A stretch of 5,937 bases of DNA from assembly GCA_021805275.1 (NCBI GenBank), contig JAJZFQ010000279.1, positions 1-5,937 on the forward strand, read 5' to 3'. The stretch comes from Pseudomonadota bacterium. Its GTDB lineage: Bacteria > Pseudomonadota > Gammaproteobacteria > Steroidobacterales > Steroidobacteraceae. Shown here piece after piece: positions 1 to 4,984 of this stretch (position 1 is the stretch's first letter; each line of letters opens with the position of its first letter). The position numbers and the translations under genes were made by a program. The notes beneath the pieces are model-generated. The model saw only the letters and a program-made list of their open reading frames with translations. It did no database searches and was not told the DNA's origin.

Positions 1-204
1 ATCCGGCTGCGCACGCGCGAAGGGATGGCGATCGCCCGGGCCAAGGGGAAGCTGCGTGGCAAGCAGCCGAAGCTCTCGGTGAAGCAGCAGCAGGAGCTCA
101 AGAAGATGCACGGGACGGGGAAGTACTCGATCAGCGACTTGGCGGAGCTCTTCTCCGTCTCGCGACCGACCGTCTACCGCACGCTCGCCCGTAGTGCCCG
201 ATGA
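1..204 (+). CDS. Serine recombinase (resolvase/invertase family), C-terminal end only
   Basis: An open frame enters from the left edge and ends at the TGA at 202-204, giving 67 visible residues. It starts with RLRTREGMAIARAKGKLRG, the usual link between the long E-helix and the DNA-binding domain of small serine recombinases. This is followed by LSVKQQQELKKMH and a helix-turn-helix, ISDLAELFSVSRPTVYRTL, at about visible residues 44-62, as in Hin/gamma-delta resolvase. The family cuts and rejoins DNA through a serine in the N-terminal domain, which is outside the window, so activity cannot be judged. The C-terminus looks complete. The gene converges on the DUF2442 gene with a 21-bp gap that holds a 10-bp palindrome (209-218) but no T-run. 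It could belong to a transposon, an invertible element or an integrated plasmid; nothing visible decides this. Confidence 0.88.
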   Translation: MRLRTREGMAIARAKGKLRGKQPKLSVKQQQELKKMHGTGKYSISDLAELFSVSRPTVYRTLARSAR

Positions 205-225
205 GTCACGCGGCCGCGGTCATTC

Positions 226-639
226 TCAGGCTGCCGCCTGGTCCCTCGGCCGACCGCCCCGCTTGCCATTCTCGCGCGAGGCCTTCGCTTTGGCGGCACT
301 GCGCCGCTGTCCCCCGAGCTTGCCGATCTGCTGCATCCAGCGCCGTGAACCGAAGGCACCTTCGATGAGCCCGGGGACATAGAGATCGGCATCGAGCAGC
401 GGCCAATGCAGTGCGAGCCCGTTTGGGCTCAGCGTGATTTTCGACACCTTCGAACGAGGCGCGCCAGCCAGCCCTTCGGCGAGAGCCACGGGGAAAGCGA
501 ATTCACAGCCGCCCTCGAGCTCGACCACGATAAGTCCCCGACGGGCGTCGAAGCGCGCCGCCCGTGCAACGGGTCCGCGCGCGAGGGTCGCCGCAGCCTG
601 CACGTTGGCCGCTTTGAATTGCTCTTTAGTGATGACCAT
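226..639 (-). CDS. DUF2442 family protein, putative antitoxin-like partner of DUF4160
   Basis: 137 residues from the ATG at 637-639. The core (about residues 25-100) matches what I know of DUF2442: a short beta-rich segment ARFDARRGLIVVELEGG, then FPVALAEGLAG, then the signature SPNGLALHWPLLDADLYVPG (71-90) and FGSRRWM. The tail (about 108-132) is basic and Gly/Ala-rich, ending RENGKRGGRPR, a form seen in many longer DUF2442 proteins that could touch nucleic acid (inference). I chose this start over one 32 codons upstream because GGAGGG sits about 6 nt before it and because the upstream stretch is occupied by the DUF4160 reading frame, which overlaps this gene by 14 nt. DUF2442 genes commonly follow DUF4160 genes, and the pair has been treated as a putative toxin-antitoxin module; the biochemical role is unproven. 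Translation was probably coupled to DUF4160, which is now broken. Confidence 0.87.
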   Translation of the reverse strand: MVITKEQFKAANVQAAATLARGPVARAARFDARRGLIVVELEGGCEFAFPVALAEGLAGAPRSKVSKITLSPNGLALHWPLLDADLYVPGLIEGAFGSRRWMQQIGKLGGQRRSAAKAKASRENGKRGGRPRDQAAA

Positions 640-881
640 GGATTGCCCTCCACGCCGCACACAGGGTCGCGATGTGCGGCTCGAGCGATTGAGCCAGGCG
701 ATTGACCTGCCGCAGGGAGACGCCGTAGTTCTCACGCAAGGCGACCGGCCCTCACGGACAGTTCAGATTGAACACGGCCTGCTTTCGTCTTTCGTCCTTC
801 CCACGCATGCACGTGAGCCGGTCGATGATCGTTCGTGTTGATCATGACCCGCACACGACCGAAGCGCAGAACCGCAGGCAT
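626..881 (-). pseudogene. DUF4160 gene broken by a frameshift and an internal stop
   Basis: From the ATG at 879-881 the minus strand reads MPAVLRFGRVRVMINTNDHR then PAHVHAW, the classic DUF4160 start (MP.VLR.G..R..I..NDH.PAHVHV). That frame soon loses similarity and stops at 732-734. Moving by one base just after the Trp codon (801-803) gives, from 799 down, KDERRKQAVFNLNCP, then a TGA (752-754), then GPVALRENYGVSLRQVNRLA and LEPHIATLCAAWRAIHGHH, ending at the TAA 626-628. Both parts align in order with an intact DUF4160 protein of roughly 85 residues. The lesions are therefore one extra base (or two lost) near 800 and a nonsense codon where the family usually has Gly or Glu (LNCPxGPV). With two independent lesions, decay is more likely than recoding. 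A sequencing error could explain one lesion but is unlikely to explain both. The 3' end overlaps the intact DUF2442 gene. Confidence 0.85.
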
Positions 882-886
882 GGAGT

Positions 887-915
887 ATAATATCCAAAGC
901 GTGGTTGGGTTACAA
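887..915 (-). promoter_or_regulatory. Sigma70-type promoter of the DUF4160-DUF2442 pair, probably leaderless
   Basis: Reading the minus strand, TTGTAA (910-915) and TATTAT (887-892) are separated by exactly 17 bp. Both match the TTGACA/TATAAT consensus well and stand out as an AT-rich island in GC-rich DNA. A start about 7 nt downstream of the -10 falls at about 880-881, on the A of the DUF4160 ATG. No Shine-Dalgarno sequence precedes that ATG. The sequence therefore suggests a leaderless transcript; this is inference from spacing. Confidence 0.6.
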
Positions 916-971
916 ACCGCTGGTCATGGGTAAGTTCTGAAACACCGTTCTGTCCCGCTCGAATCAAAGGC

Positions 972-1000
972 TTGCAGGTTTCATAAGTCGGTTTCACAAT
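972..1000 (+). promoter_or_regulatory. Weak candidate promoter for the yecA-like pair
   Basis: TTGCAG (972-977) and CACAAT (995-1000) on the plus strand are 17 bp apart and lie about 36 bp before the ATG at 1036. The matches are only 3/6 and 4/6, but this is the only AT-richer stretch in front of the plus-strand genes. The rest of the divergent intergenic region (916-1035) shows no other clear signal. Confidence 0.25.
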
Positions 1001-1035
1001 TGGCTTCGGCTTTCTCCCTCGGACGACGGCACTCC

Positions 1036-1194
1036 ATGCGCAACGTGACCCGCCTGCCCCCTTCCGGGAAGAAGGTCCCTGTCGAGGCGGATATCCCGGC
1101 CAGCCAGCCCGATGAATTCGACCGCGCCATCACGGCGCTCGTCGCCGGCGAGCGGCCGCAGATGGATGCTCTGGCGCGCGAGGAAGGCGAGTGA
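1036..1194 (+). CDS. Small hypothetical protein, overlapping the yecA-like gene
   Basis: A 52-residue frame: [20 protein letters not shown], then [20 protein letters not shown] and [13 protein letters not shown] do not recognise the family. It is acidic toward the end, with no signal peptide, membrane segment or cysteine. Its TGA (1192-1194) overlaps the GTG start of the next gene in a GTGA tetranucleotide, the usual arrangement of translationally coupled genes, which is the main reason to believe it. The ATG at 1036 lacks a good Shine-Dalgarno sequence; an alternative TTG at 1000 would add 12 residues and has none either. Its partner is the YecA-like protein, so it may be a small accessory of that protein (inference). 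Confidence 0.55.
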   Translation: MRNVTRLPPSGKKVPVEADIPASQPDEFDRAITALVAGERPQMDALAREEGE

Positions 1195-1919
1195 GCGGCG
1201 CCGTATCTCCATCGCTTTCCGAGGCCGAGATCGAGCGCCTGACGGCGCTTCTCGCCGCGAACCGCAATCCAGATGCCTTCTCGCTCGAGGCGGTCGATGG
1301 CCTCTTCTGCGCGCTCATCGCGAGCCCCGCCCTCGTCATGCCGCACGAGTACCTGCCGGTGATCCTGGGCGGGACGCTCGAGGGCGGCAGGCTGCTCGGT
1401 GATCTCGCGGCGGTGCAGGAGATGATGGCGCTCTTGATGCGCTACTGGAATGCCATCGCGCAGGACTTCGAACACGAGACGTACCACATCGGCTACCGGG
1501 GCGAACCCGGCGAGGACGGTGTTCCAGGCCGGGCTTGGGCGCGCGGCTACCTGCACGGCATCCGTCTCGCCCCGCAGGGGTGGAGCCGCATCCTCCAGGA
1601 TGAACGTGAGGAGCTGGTGCGCCGCATTCCGATCGTGGCCGGGGAGGTCGATCCCGCCGCGCCGAAGGAGCCGCTGACGGACGAACAGTCGCGTGCCATG
1701 TGGACGGACATGCTCGCCGGCGCGGCGCGTGCGTACCGGTATTTCACGGAGGATCGGGCGACGTACGCGCAGCAGGCGGCCGCGCGCCGCTCACAGCGCG
1801 CGCCCTACGAGCGTGCCGATCCCAAGGTCGGGCGCAACGATCCGTGTCCCTGCGGCAGCGGCAAGAAGTACAAGCGCTGCTGTGGAAGCTCGGACAGCCG
1901 CGGCGAAACGGTTCACTGA
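1191..1919 (+). CDS. YecA/UPF0149 family protein with C-terminal SEC-C zinc motif
   Basis: 242 residues from a GTG that overlaps the stop of the preceding small gene. Residues ~10-190 form the all-helical UPF0149 (YecA/YgfB) domain. Recognisable parts are [13 protein letters not shown] (30-42), which is the conserved domain opening, [12 protein letters not shown] (50-61) and WARGYLHGI (116-124). Residues 211-231 are a SEC-C motif, [20 protein letters not shown] plus a final C, with metal ligands C219, C221, C230 and C231 (C-x-C-x8-C-C). This is the Zn-binding tail also found at the end of SecA, where it contacts SecB and ribosomes. Length is close to E. coli YecA (about 220 residues). Such proteins are cytosolic and have been linked to SecA or the ribosome through the SEC-C tail, but their job is poorly defined. 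The GTGA overlap implies translation coupled to the upstream 52-aa gene. Confidence 0.9.
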   Translation: MSGAVSPSLSEAEIERLTALLAANRNPDAFSLEAVDGLFCALIASPALVMPHEYLPVILGGTLEGGRLLGDLAAVQEMMALLMRYWNAIAQDFEHETYHIGYRGEPGEDGVPGRAWARGYLHGIRLAPQGWSRILQDEREELVRRIPIVAGEVDPAAPKEPLTDEQSRAMWTDMLAGAARAYRYFTEDRATYAQQAAARRSQRAPYERADPKVGRNDPCPCGSGKKYKRCCGSSDSRGETVH

Positions 1920-2003
1920 GCCGCATCGCAATGTCGCGTGCTCAGCGCAGAACGAAAAATACCGCTCAGTCCGTCCATTACTGATGATCAGAAGGGTCTC
2001 CAC

Positions 2004-2504
2004 ATGAAATCCCAGTACCGGAACCTCGCCTCCGCAGCGCTCGCGTTGGCTCTGCTGCCGGCGATCGCCAGAGCAACTCCACCGTCGACCCAGCTGCAGC
2101 CTGGCCTGTGGATGTTTCACTACACGTCCACCGTGCAGATGTTCGCCGGGGCGGCCCGGACCATCCACCAGACTGCCCGGGAATGCATCAAAGATACCAA
2201 TCCGGCCAAGGTGCCGTTGATGGCGAAGCTGCCGCCCAATATCCACTGCACGGCGCCGGCGCTGCAGGTCATCGCCCAGGGATATCACGTGACGATGGCG
2301 TGCACGGCGAGTGAGCCCAATGGCATGGTGACGCATTTGGCTGAGGATTTCGTGATTACGCCGGGCAACGATGGCAGCCAGATCAGCTTTGCCGGTACCG
2401 TGCACCAGCGGATCACGGGCGCACCGGTGTCCATTCCTGCCGCAACGGTGCATATCTCGGCTCAGGGTCACCGCATCGGCCTGTGCCTGGGGGCCAAGGG
2501 CTGA
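2004..2504 (+). CDS. Secreted DUF3617 family protein
   Basis: 166 residues from the ATG at 2004, preceded by GAAGGG about 7 nt upstream. Earlier in-frame starts would bury the signal peptide. Residues 1-24 are a Sec signal peptide: MKSQ..R, a hydrophobic Ala/Leu core, and likely signal peptidase I cleavage after ARA before TPP. The mature part opens with LQPGLWMFHYTST (31-43), the hallmark of DUF3617 (xPGxW followed by a beta strand). Four cysteines (61, 82, 100, 161) could form two disulphides in the periplasm, as is usual in this family, and the end HRIGLC resembles the typical DUF3617 terminus. The function of the family is unknown; members are periplasmic or exported beta-rich proteins. 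The next gene begins 7 bp after the stop, so the two are probably cotranscribed, although a secreted protein followed by small cytosolic proteins is an odd functional mix. Confidence 0.82.
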   Translation: MKSQYRNLASAALALALLPAIARATPPSTQLQPGLWMFHYTSTVQMFAGAARTIHQTARECIKDTNPAKVPLMAKLPPNIHCTAPALQVIAQGYHVTMACTASEPNGMVTHLAEDFVITPGNDGSQISFAGTVHQRITGAPVSIPAATVHISAQGHRIGLCLGAKG

Positions 2505-2511
2505 CACGCGC

Positions 2512-2832
2512 GTGATCAAGTCCTGGGTGGTCAATCTGCAGCACTTCCTGCTGCCGAACGGCACGGTGGCGTCCTTGCCGCCGCGCGCCCAGCGCCTCTT
2601 CGCCTTCTGGACGGAGATCGTCTCCCAGGCCACCCAGTACGACGACCCGACGACGTTGCACTGCCGGCGCCGGCCGGGCCGAAAGCCTTGCGGCACCCTG
2701 CTCACCCTCTTCTTCGACATCGACAACAACGATGTGCTCTGGTTCTGTCCTCGCTGCCATGACGAGGGACGCATCGCCGGGTGGGAAGGCACGTTCTGGG
2801 ACAATGGAGACATCCCCGAGCATCGCTCGTGA
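2512..2832 (+). CDS. Small hypothetical protein with two cysteine pairs, zinc-ribbon-like
   Basis: 106 residues starting at GTG 2512, 7 bp after the DUF3617 stop; AAGGG lies some 12 nt upstream, so the ribosome site is loose. The protein begins MIKSWVVNLQHFLLPNG, then PPRAQRLFAFWTEIVSQAT, then HCRRRPGRKPC (C51, C60) and, after a short hydrophobic strand TLLTLFF, WFCPRC (C79, C82) followed by DEGRIAGWEGTFWD. Two cysteine pairs flanking a beta strand look like a zinc ribbon (inference). I have a general memory of short proteobacterial proteins with the same N-terminus, RRRPGRKPC and GWEGT.WD, but know of no assigned function. No signal peptide or membrane segment is seen, so it is likely cytosolic. 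The following gene starts 8 bp downstream with its own GAGG ribosome site, so the two probably form an operon. Confidence 0.75.
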   Translation: MIKSWVVNLQHFLLPNGTVASLPPRAQRLFAFWTEIVSQATQYDDPTTLHCRRRPGRKPCGTLLTLFFDIDNNDVLWFCPRCHDEGRIAGWEGTFWDNGDIPEHRS

Positions 2833-2840
2833 GGTCCGTC

Positions 2841-3002
2841 ATGGAACTCGACACCGACAAGATCGATCAGGCCGTGCTCGCGCTGCTGTCCCTCGGCCGG
2901 CACGAGGGGTACCGGGTCTGGAAGAGCTTCGACTGGGCGGCATCGCCGCTCGAGCGGGCGTTTGTCGATGTTCTTGACCGTCTTGCGGTTCGGCCCGAGT
3001 AA
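2841..3002 (+). CDS. DUF6429-like protein, short and probably truncated
   Basis: 53 residues from the ATG at 2841, preceded by GAGG at about 7 nt. The first ~33 residues, MELDTDKIDQAVLALLSLGR then HEGYRVWKSFDW, look like DUF6429, whose members start ME.D.DKID.AVLALL and continue W..FDWDAL.RLHEKG.I then a KAKSVVLTEEG segment. Here the sequence departs after FDWAA into SPLERAFVDVLDRLAVRPE and stops, and I find no KAKSVV-type segment in any frame just downstream. The family is usually about 75-90 residues, so this copy has lost or replaced its C-terminal half, either by deletion or as a genuine short variant. It lies 8 bp after the cysteine-pair gene and is probably cotranscribed. Function is unknown. 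An alternative in-frame ATG at 2781 lies inside the previous gene and lacks similarity, so it is not preferred. Confidence 0.6.
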   Translation: MELDTDKIDQAVLALLSLGRHEGYRVWKSFDWAASPLERAFVDVLDRLAVRPE

Positions 3003-3230
3003 TCGGCCATGTGCCGGATCGACATCACCGCGCACCGCCGCGAGACGCTCTCGCCATCGAATTACCGCGCCGCGAACTCGGGCAGGCTGCCATCAACGCC
3101 CGTGTACGCTTGCACCGTAGCGCAAAGAATGCCCACTTCCCGCCTCTGAACTCGAGATCCTCGCCATGTCATGGTGCCATGCCACCCTTGGGCCATGGCG
3201 CAATCACCCGTGATCACCGGCCTCCTCACG
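3003..3230. other. Intergenic region with a cluster of small inverted repeats
   Basis: There is no convincing gene. The region separates the plus-strand cluster from the converging S10 gene. It contains GCGAGA-CGC-TCTCGC (3040-3054, perfect 6-bp stem, no T-run, 38 bp after the DUF6429-like stop). Further on are three GCCATG copies (3163, 3176, 3192), the third being part of GCCATGGC. CATGG-tg-CCATG (3170-3181) and ATCAC-cc-GTGAT (3203-3214) complete the cluster. The first could help end the plus-strand transcript. The others have no assigned role and are short enough to occur by chance. Confidence 0.4.
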
Positions 3231-3263
3231 AAAAAAGGGCGGGGACGGAAAGCCGCCCCCGCC
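3231..3263 (-). terminator. Intrinsic terminator of the S10 peptidase gene
   Basis: On the minus strand, 8 bp past the peptidase stop, arms 3253-3263 and 3238-3248 pair as an 11-position GC-rich stem with one A/C mismatch (3245/3256) around a 4-nt loop. Six T residues follow (A3231-3236 on the plus strand). This is a standard Rho-independent terminator. On the plus strand the hairpin is preceded, not followed, by A residues, so it acts mainly for the minus-strand gene. Confidence 0.88.
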
Positions 3264-3271
3264 GCTTCGCA

Positions 3272-4843
3272 TCACTCGGTCTGACGGATGAACTGAGCGA
3301 TGTTCGCGTGCAGGTGCGCCAGGCCCTGCGGGCGAACATAGATCATGTGGCCGGTGTGGTAGAACCGGAATTCGACATTCTTCTGAAGATCAGGCTGCAT
3401 CGGCAGCTGGCGCATCTGGTACATGGCGGCGTAGTACGGCGTCGCCAGGTCGAAGTACCCCGCATTGACCAGTACCTTCAGCCGCGGATCGAGTGTCATG
3501 GTCGTGGCCAGATCGGGCAACACATTCGGCGCGATCGGTGCCGGCGAGCCCGCCCCCGGGGGCGTGTGCAACCACTTCCAGTCGTTGCCCACGCTCGCGG
3601 AGAGAAACACGTAGCGGTGTCCGGCACCGAAATGCAGCGTGTCGCGCAGGTAGGCGTTCGCCGCCGACACGTAGGCCGAGCCGATGCCGGAGATCAGCGG
3701 ATCGTACTCGGCGTACTCGGCGAGCGGATCGAGCGTCGGGCCGGAGAAGCGTGCATCGAGGCGGCCGGTGGTCTTGCCTTCGGCGCTGAGCAGTTCCTGC
3801 TCGAATTCCGGGCCCGTGACCCGCAGGTTCGCCTTGAGCAGGTAATCCTGCCCGAGCCCGGTGTATTCGGCCATCTGCGCCGCGATCGCGTGCTCCTCGG
3901 CCGCCGGTAGCGCCGAGCCGCGGTTCAGCGCCGCCAGGTACGGTCCCATCGCCCAGTGCTGTACCTGATCGAGCCAGGGGTGCAACCGTGCGGGCGGATT
4001 CACCAGGCGTTTGTGGTACCAGGCGACTGCCGCGTAGGTCGGCAGGGCGAGCGCATAGGGCAGATTCACGCCCGGATTCAGATTGGCCTGATCGATGCTG
4101 GTGTCGAAGTTCAGAATCGTCGACAACAACACGACACCATTGAGGTCGATGTTGTCGTTGTTTTCCAGCATGCCCGCGACCACCGCCGAGCGGGTGGTGC
4201 CGTAGCTCTCGCCAATCAGGTATTTCGGCGAGTTCCAGCGGTCATACTGCGACAGGAAGCGGGTGATGAACTGCGTGAAGGCCTGTCCGTCGGCATCGAC
4301 TCCGTAGAACATCTTCGGCGTCCCGACGCCACCGTCGGCTTTGTCGATGATGCGGCTGAAGCCGGTCCCCATGGCATCGACGAACACCAGATCGCTGACG
4401 TCGAGCAGGCTGTACTGGTTGCTGACCAGCCGGTACGGTGCCGGCGGGGTATGCGCATGGCTGCGGGTGACCACGCGCACCGGCCCGAAGGCGCCGATGT
4501 GCAGCGGCGCGGAGCTGCCGCCGGGACCGCCGTTGTAGAGGAAGGCGATCGGCCGCCGGTCCGGGTGGGCGCCGTCCTTGAAGTACGCGACGTAGAACAT
4601 CTCGCCGGTCGGCTTGCCGGCCTTGTCGCGCAGGATCAGCGTTCCGGCCTTGGCGGTGTAGCGAATGAGGTGGCCGCCGATCTTCACGCGGCCAGACGTG
4701 CTCACCGTGTGCGGCGTCGTCCAATACGTCTCGGGGTTCGGGCTGGCGGCCGGGGTGACCGGAGTCGGCTTGCCGTGCGCGAGCGCCGCGGGAGCGGCGC
4801 CGAGCAGCGCAGCGGTCAGGAGCAGTGCGCGATAGCGGGACAT
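3272..4843 (-). CDS. Secreted S10 family serine carboxypeptidase-like protein
   Basis: 523 residues. The N-terminus MSRYRALLLTAALLGAAPAA followed by LAHG is a Sec signal peptide with likely cleavage after ALA (residue 22), placing the enzyme in the periplasm or outside. The alpha/beta-hydrolase fold of peptidase family S10 is clear: the oxyanion-hole segment NGGPGGSS (104-111), the nucleophile elbow GESYG with Ser213, Asp465 in AGYFDLATP, and His499 in YHTGHMIY. All three catalytic residues are present in the family's order and spacing. S10 enzymes remove C-terminal residues from peptides, usually at acidic pH; the bacterial substrate is unknown. The start is supported by GAGGG about 6 nt before the ATG, and by the signal peptide beginning there. 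rimO lies upstream on the same strand with a 141-bp gap, probably far enough for a separate promoter, and a strong terminator follows the gene. It is full length and ordinary for this clade. Confidence 0.95.
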   Translation of the reverse strand: MSRYRALLLTAALLGAAPAALAHGKPTPVTPAASPNPETYWTTPHTVSTSGRVKIGGHLIRYTAKAGTLILRDKAGKPTGEMFYVAYFKDGAHPDRRPIAFLYNGGPGGSSAPLHIGAFGPVRVVTRSHAHTPPAPYRLVSNQYSLLDVSDLVFVDAMGTGFSRIIDKADGGVGTPKMFYGVDADGQAFTQFITRFLSQYDRWNSPKYLIGESYGTTRSAVVAGMLENNDNIDLNGVVLLSTILNFDTSIDQANLNPGVNLPYALALPTYAAVAWYHKRLVNPPARLHPWLDQVQHWAMGPYLAALNRGSALPAAEEHAIAAQMAEYTGLGQDYLLKANLRVTGPEFEQELLSAEGKTTGRLDARFSGPTLDPLAEYAEYDPLISGIGSAYVSAANAYLRDTLHFGAGHRYVFLSASVGNDWKWLHTPPGAGSPAPIAPNVLPDLATTMTLDPRLKVLVNAGYFDLATPYYAAMYQMRQLPMQPDLQKNVEFRFYHTGHMIYVRPQGLAHLHANIAQFIRQTE

Positions 4844-4869
4844 GAATGCCCTCGTCGTGGGTTGATGGC

Positions 4870-4911
4870 GGGGGCGAGGCGCCCGTCCAGTACGGCCGGC
4901 CGTGCGCCCCC
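4870..4911. repeat. Nested inverted repeat in the S10 upstream region
   Basis: GGGGGCG (4870-4876) and CGCCCCC (4905-4911) are perfect inverted arms that enclose a 12-bp perfect palindrome, ACGGCCGGCCGT (4892-4903). The structure lies 27-68 bp upstream of the peptidase ATG, so it would be in the 5' leader or promoter region. It could be an operator or a leader hairpin, but in DNA this GC-rich a chance origin is possible. Confidence 0.35.
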
Positions 4912-4944
4912 TCGTGCCATCTATCGTAGCAAGTCGGCAGGGTT

Positions 4945-4972
4945 CGCGACGCTTGCACAGCGCGGCGTCGCG
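4945..4972. repeat. Inverted repeat just after rimO, possible weak terminator
   Basis: CGCGACG (4945-4951) and CGTCGCG (4966-4972) form a 7-bp perfect stem with a 14-nt loop, 12 bp beyond the rimO stop on the minus strand. No T-run follows, so it is not a standard intrinsic terminator. It might slow readthrough toward the S10 gene or stabilise the rimO 3' end. Confidence 0.3.
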
Positions 4973-4984
4973 CCCGTCAGGCGG

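Noticed and set aside
640..735. 32-residue N-terminal extension of the DUF2442 gene
   Set aside because: The stretch is the frame-shadow of the DUF4160 C-terminus, lacks DUF2442 similarity, and the ATG at 637-639 has a good GGAGGG ribosome site.
434..841. 135-codon plus-strand frame over the DUF2442/DUF4160 region
   Set aside because: Its opposite strand encodes recognisable DUF2442 and DUF4160 sequence; the plus-strand translation is not family-like.
626..881. Programmed frameshift or stop readthrough in the DUF4160 gene
   Set aside because: Two different recoding events would both be needed, and there is no classic slippery heptamer with a downstream structure at the shift; decay is simpler.
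886..891. TATAAT on the plus strand as a forward promoter
   Set aside because: No acceptable -35 hexamer lies 15-19 bp upstream; the same AT-rich patch is better explained by the minus-strand promoter.
1791..3035. Long 414-codon minus-strand open frame
   Set aside because: It runs antisense to the yecA-like, DUF3617 and cysteine-pair genes, resembles no family, and is low-complexity Arg/His-rich, as expected of a shadow frame in GC-rich DNA.
3011..3910. 299-codon plus-strand open frame
   Set aside because: Most of it is antisense to the clear S10 peptidase gene, and its composition is Arg/His/Val-rich without recognisable motifs.
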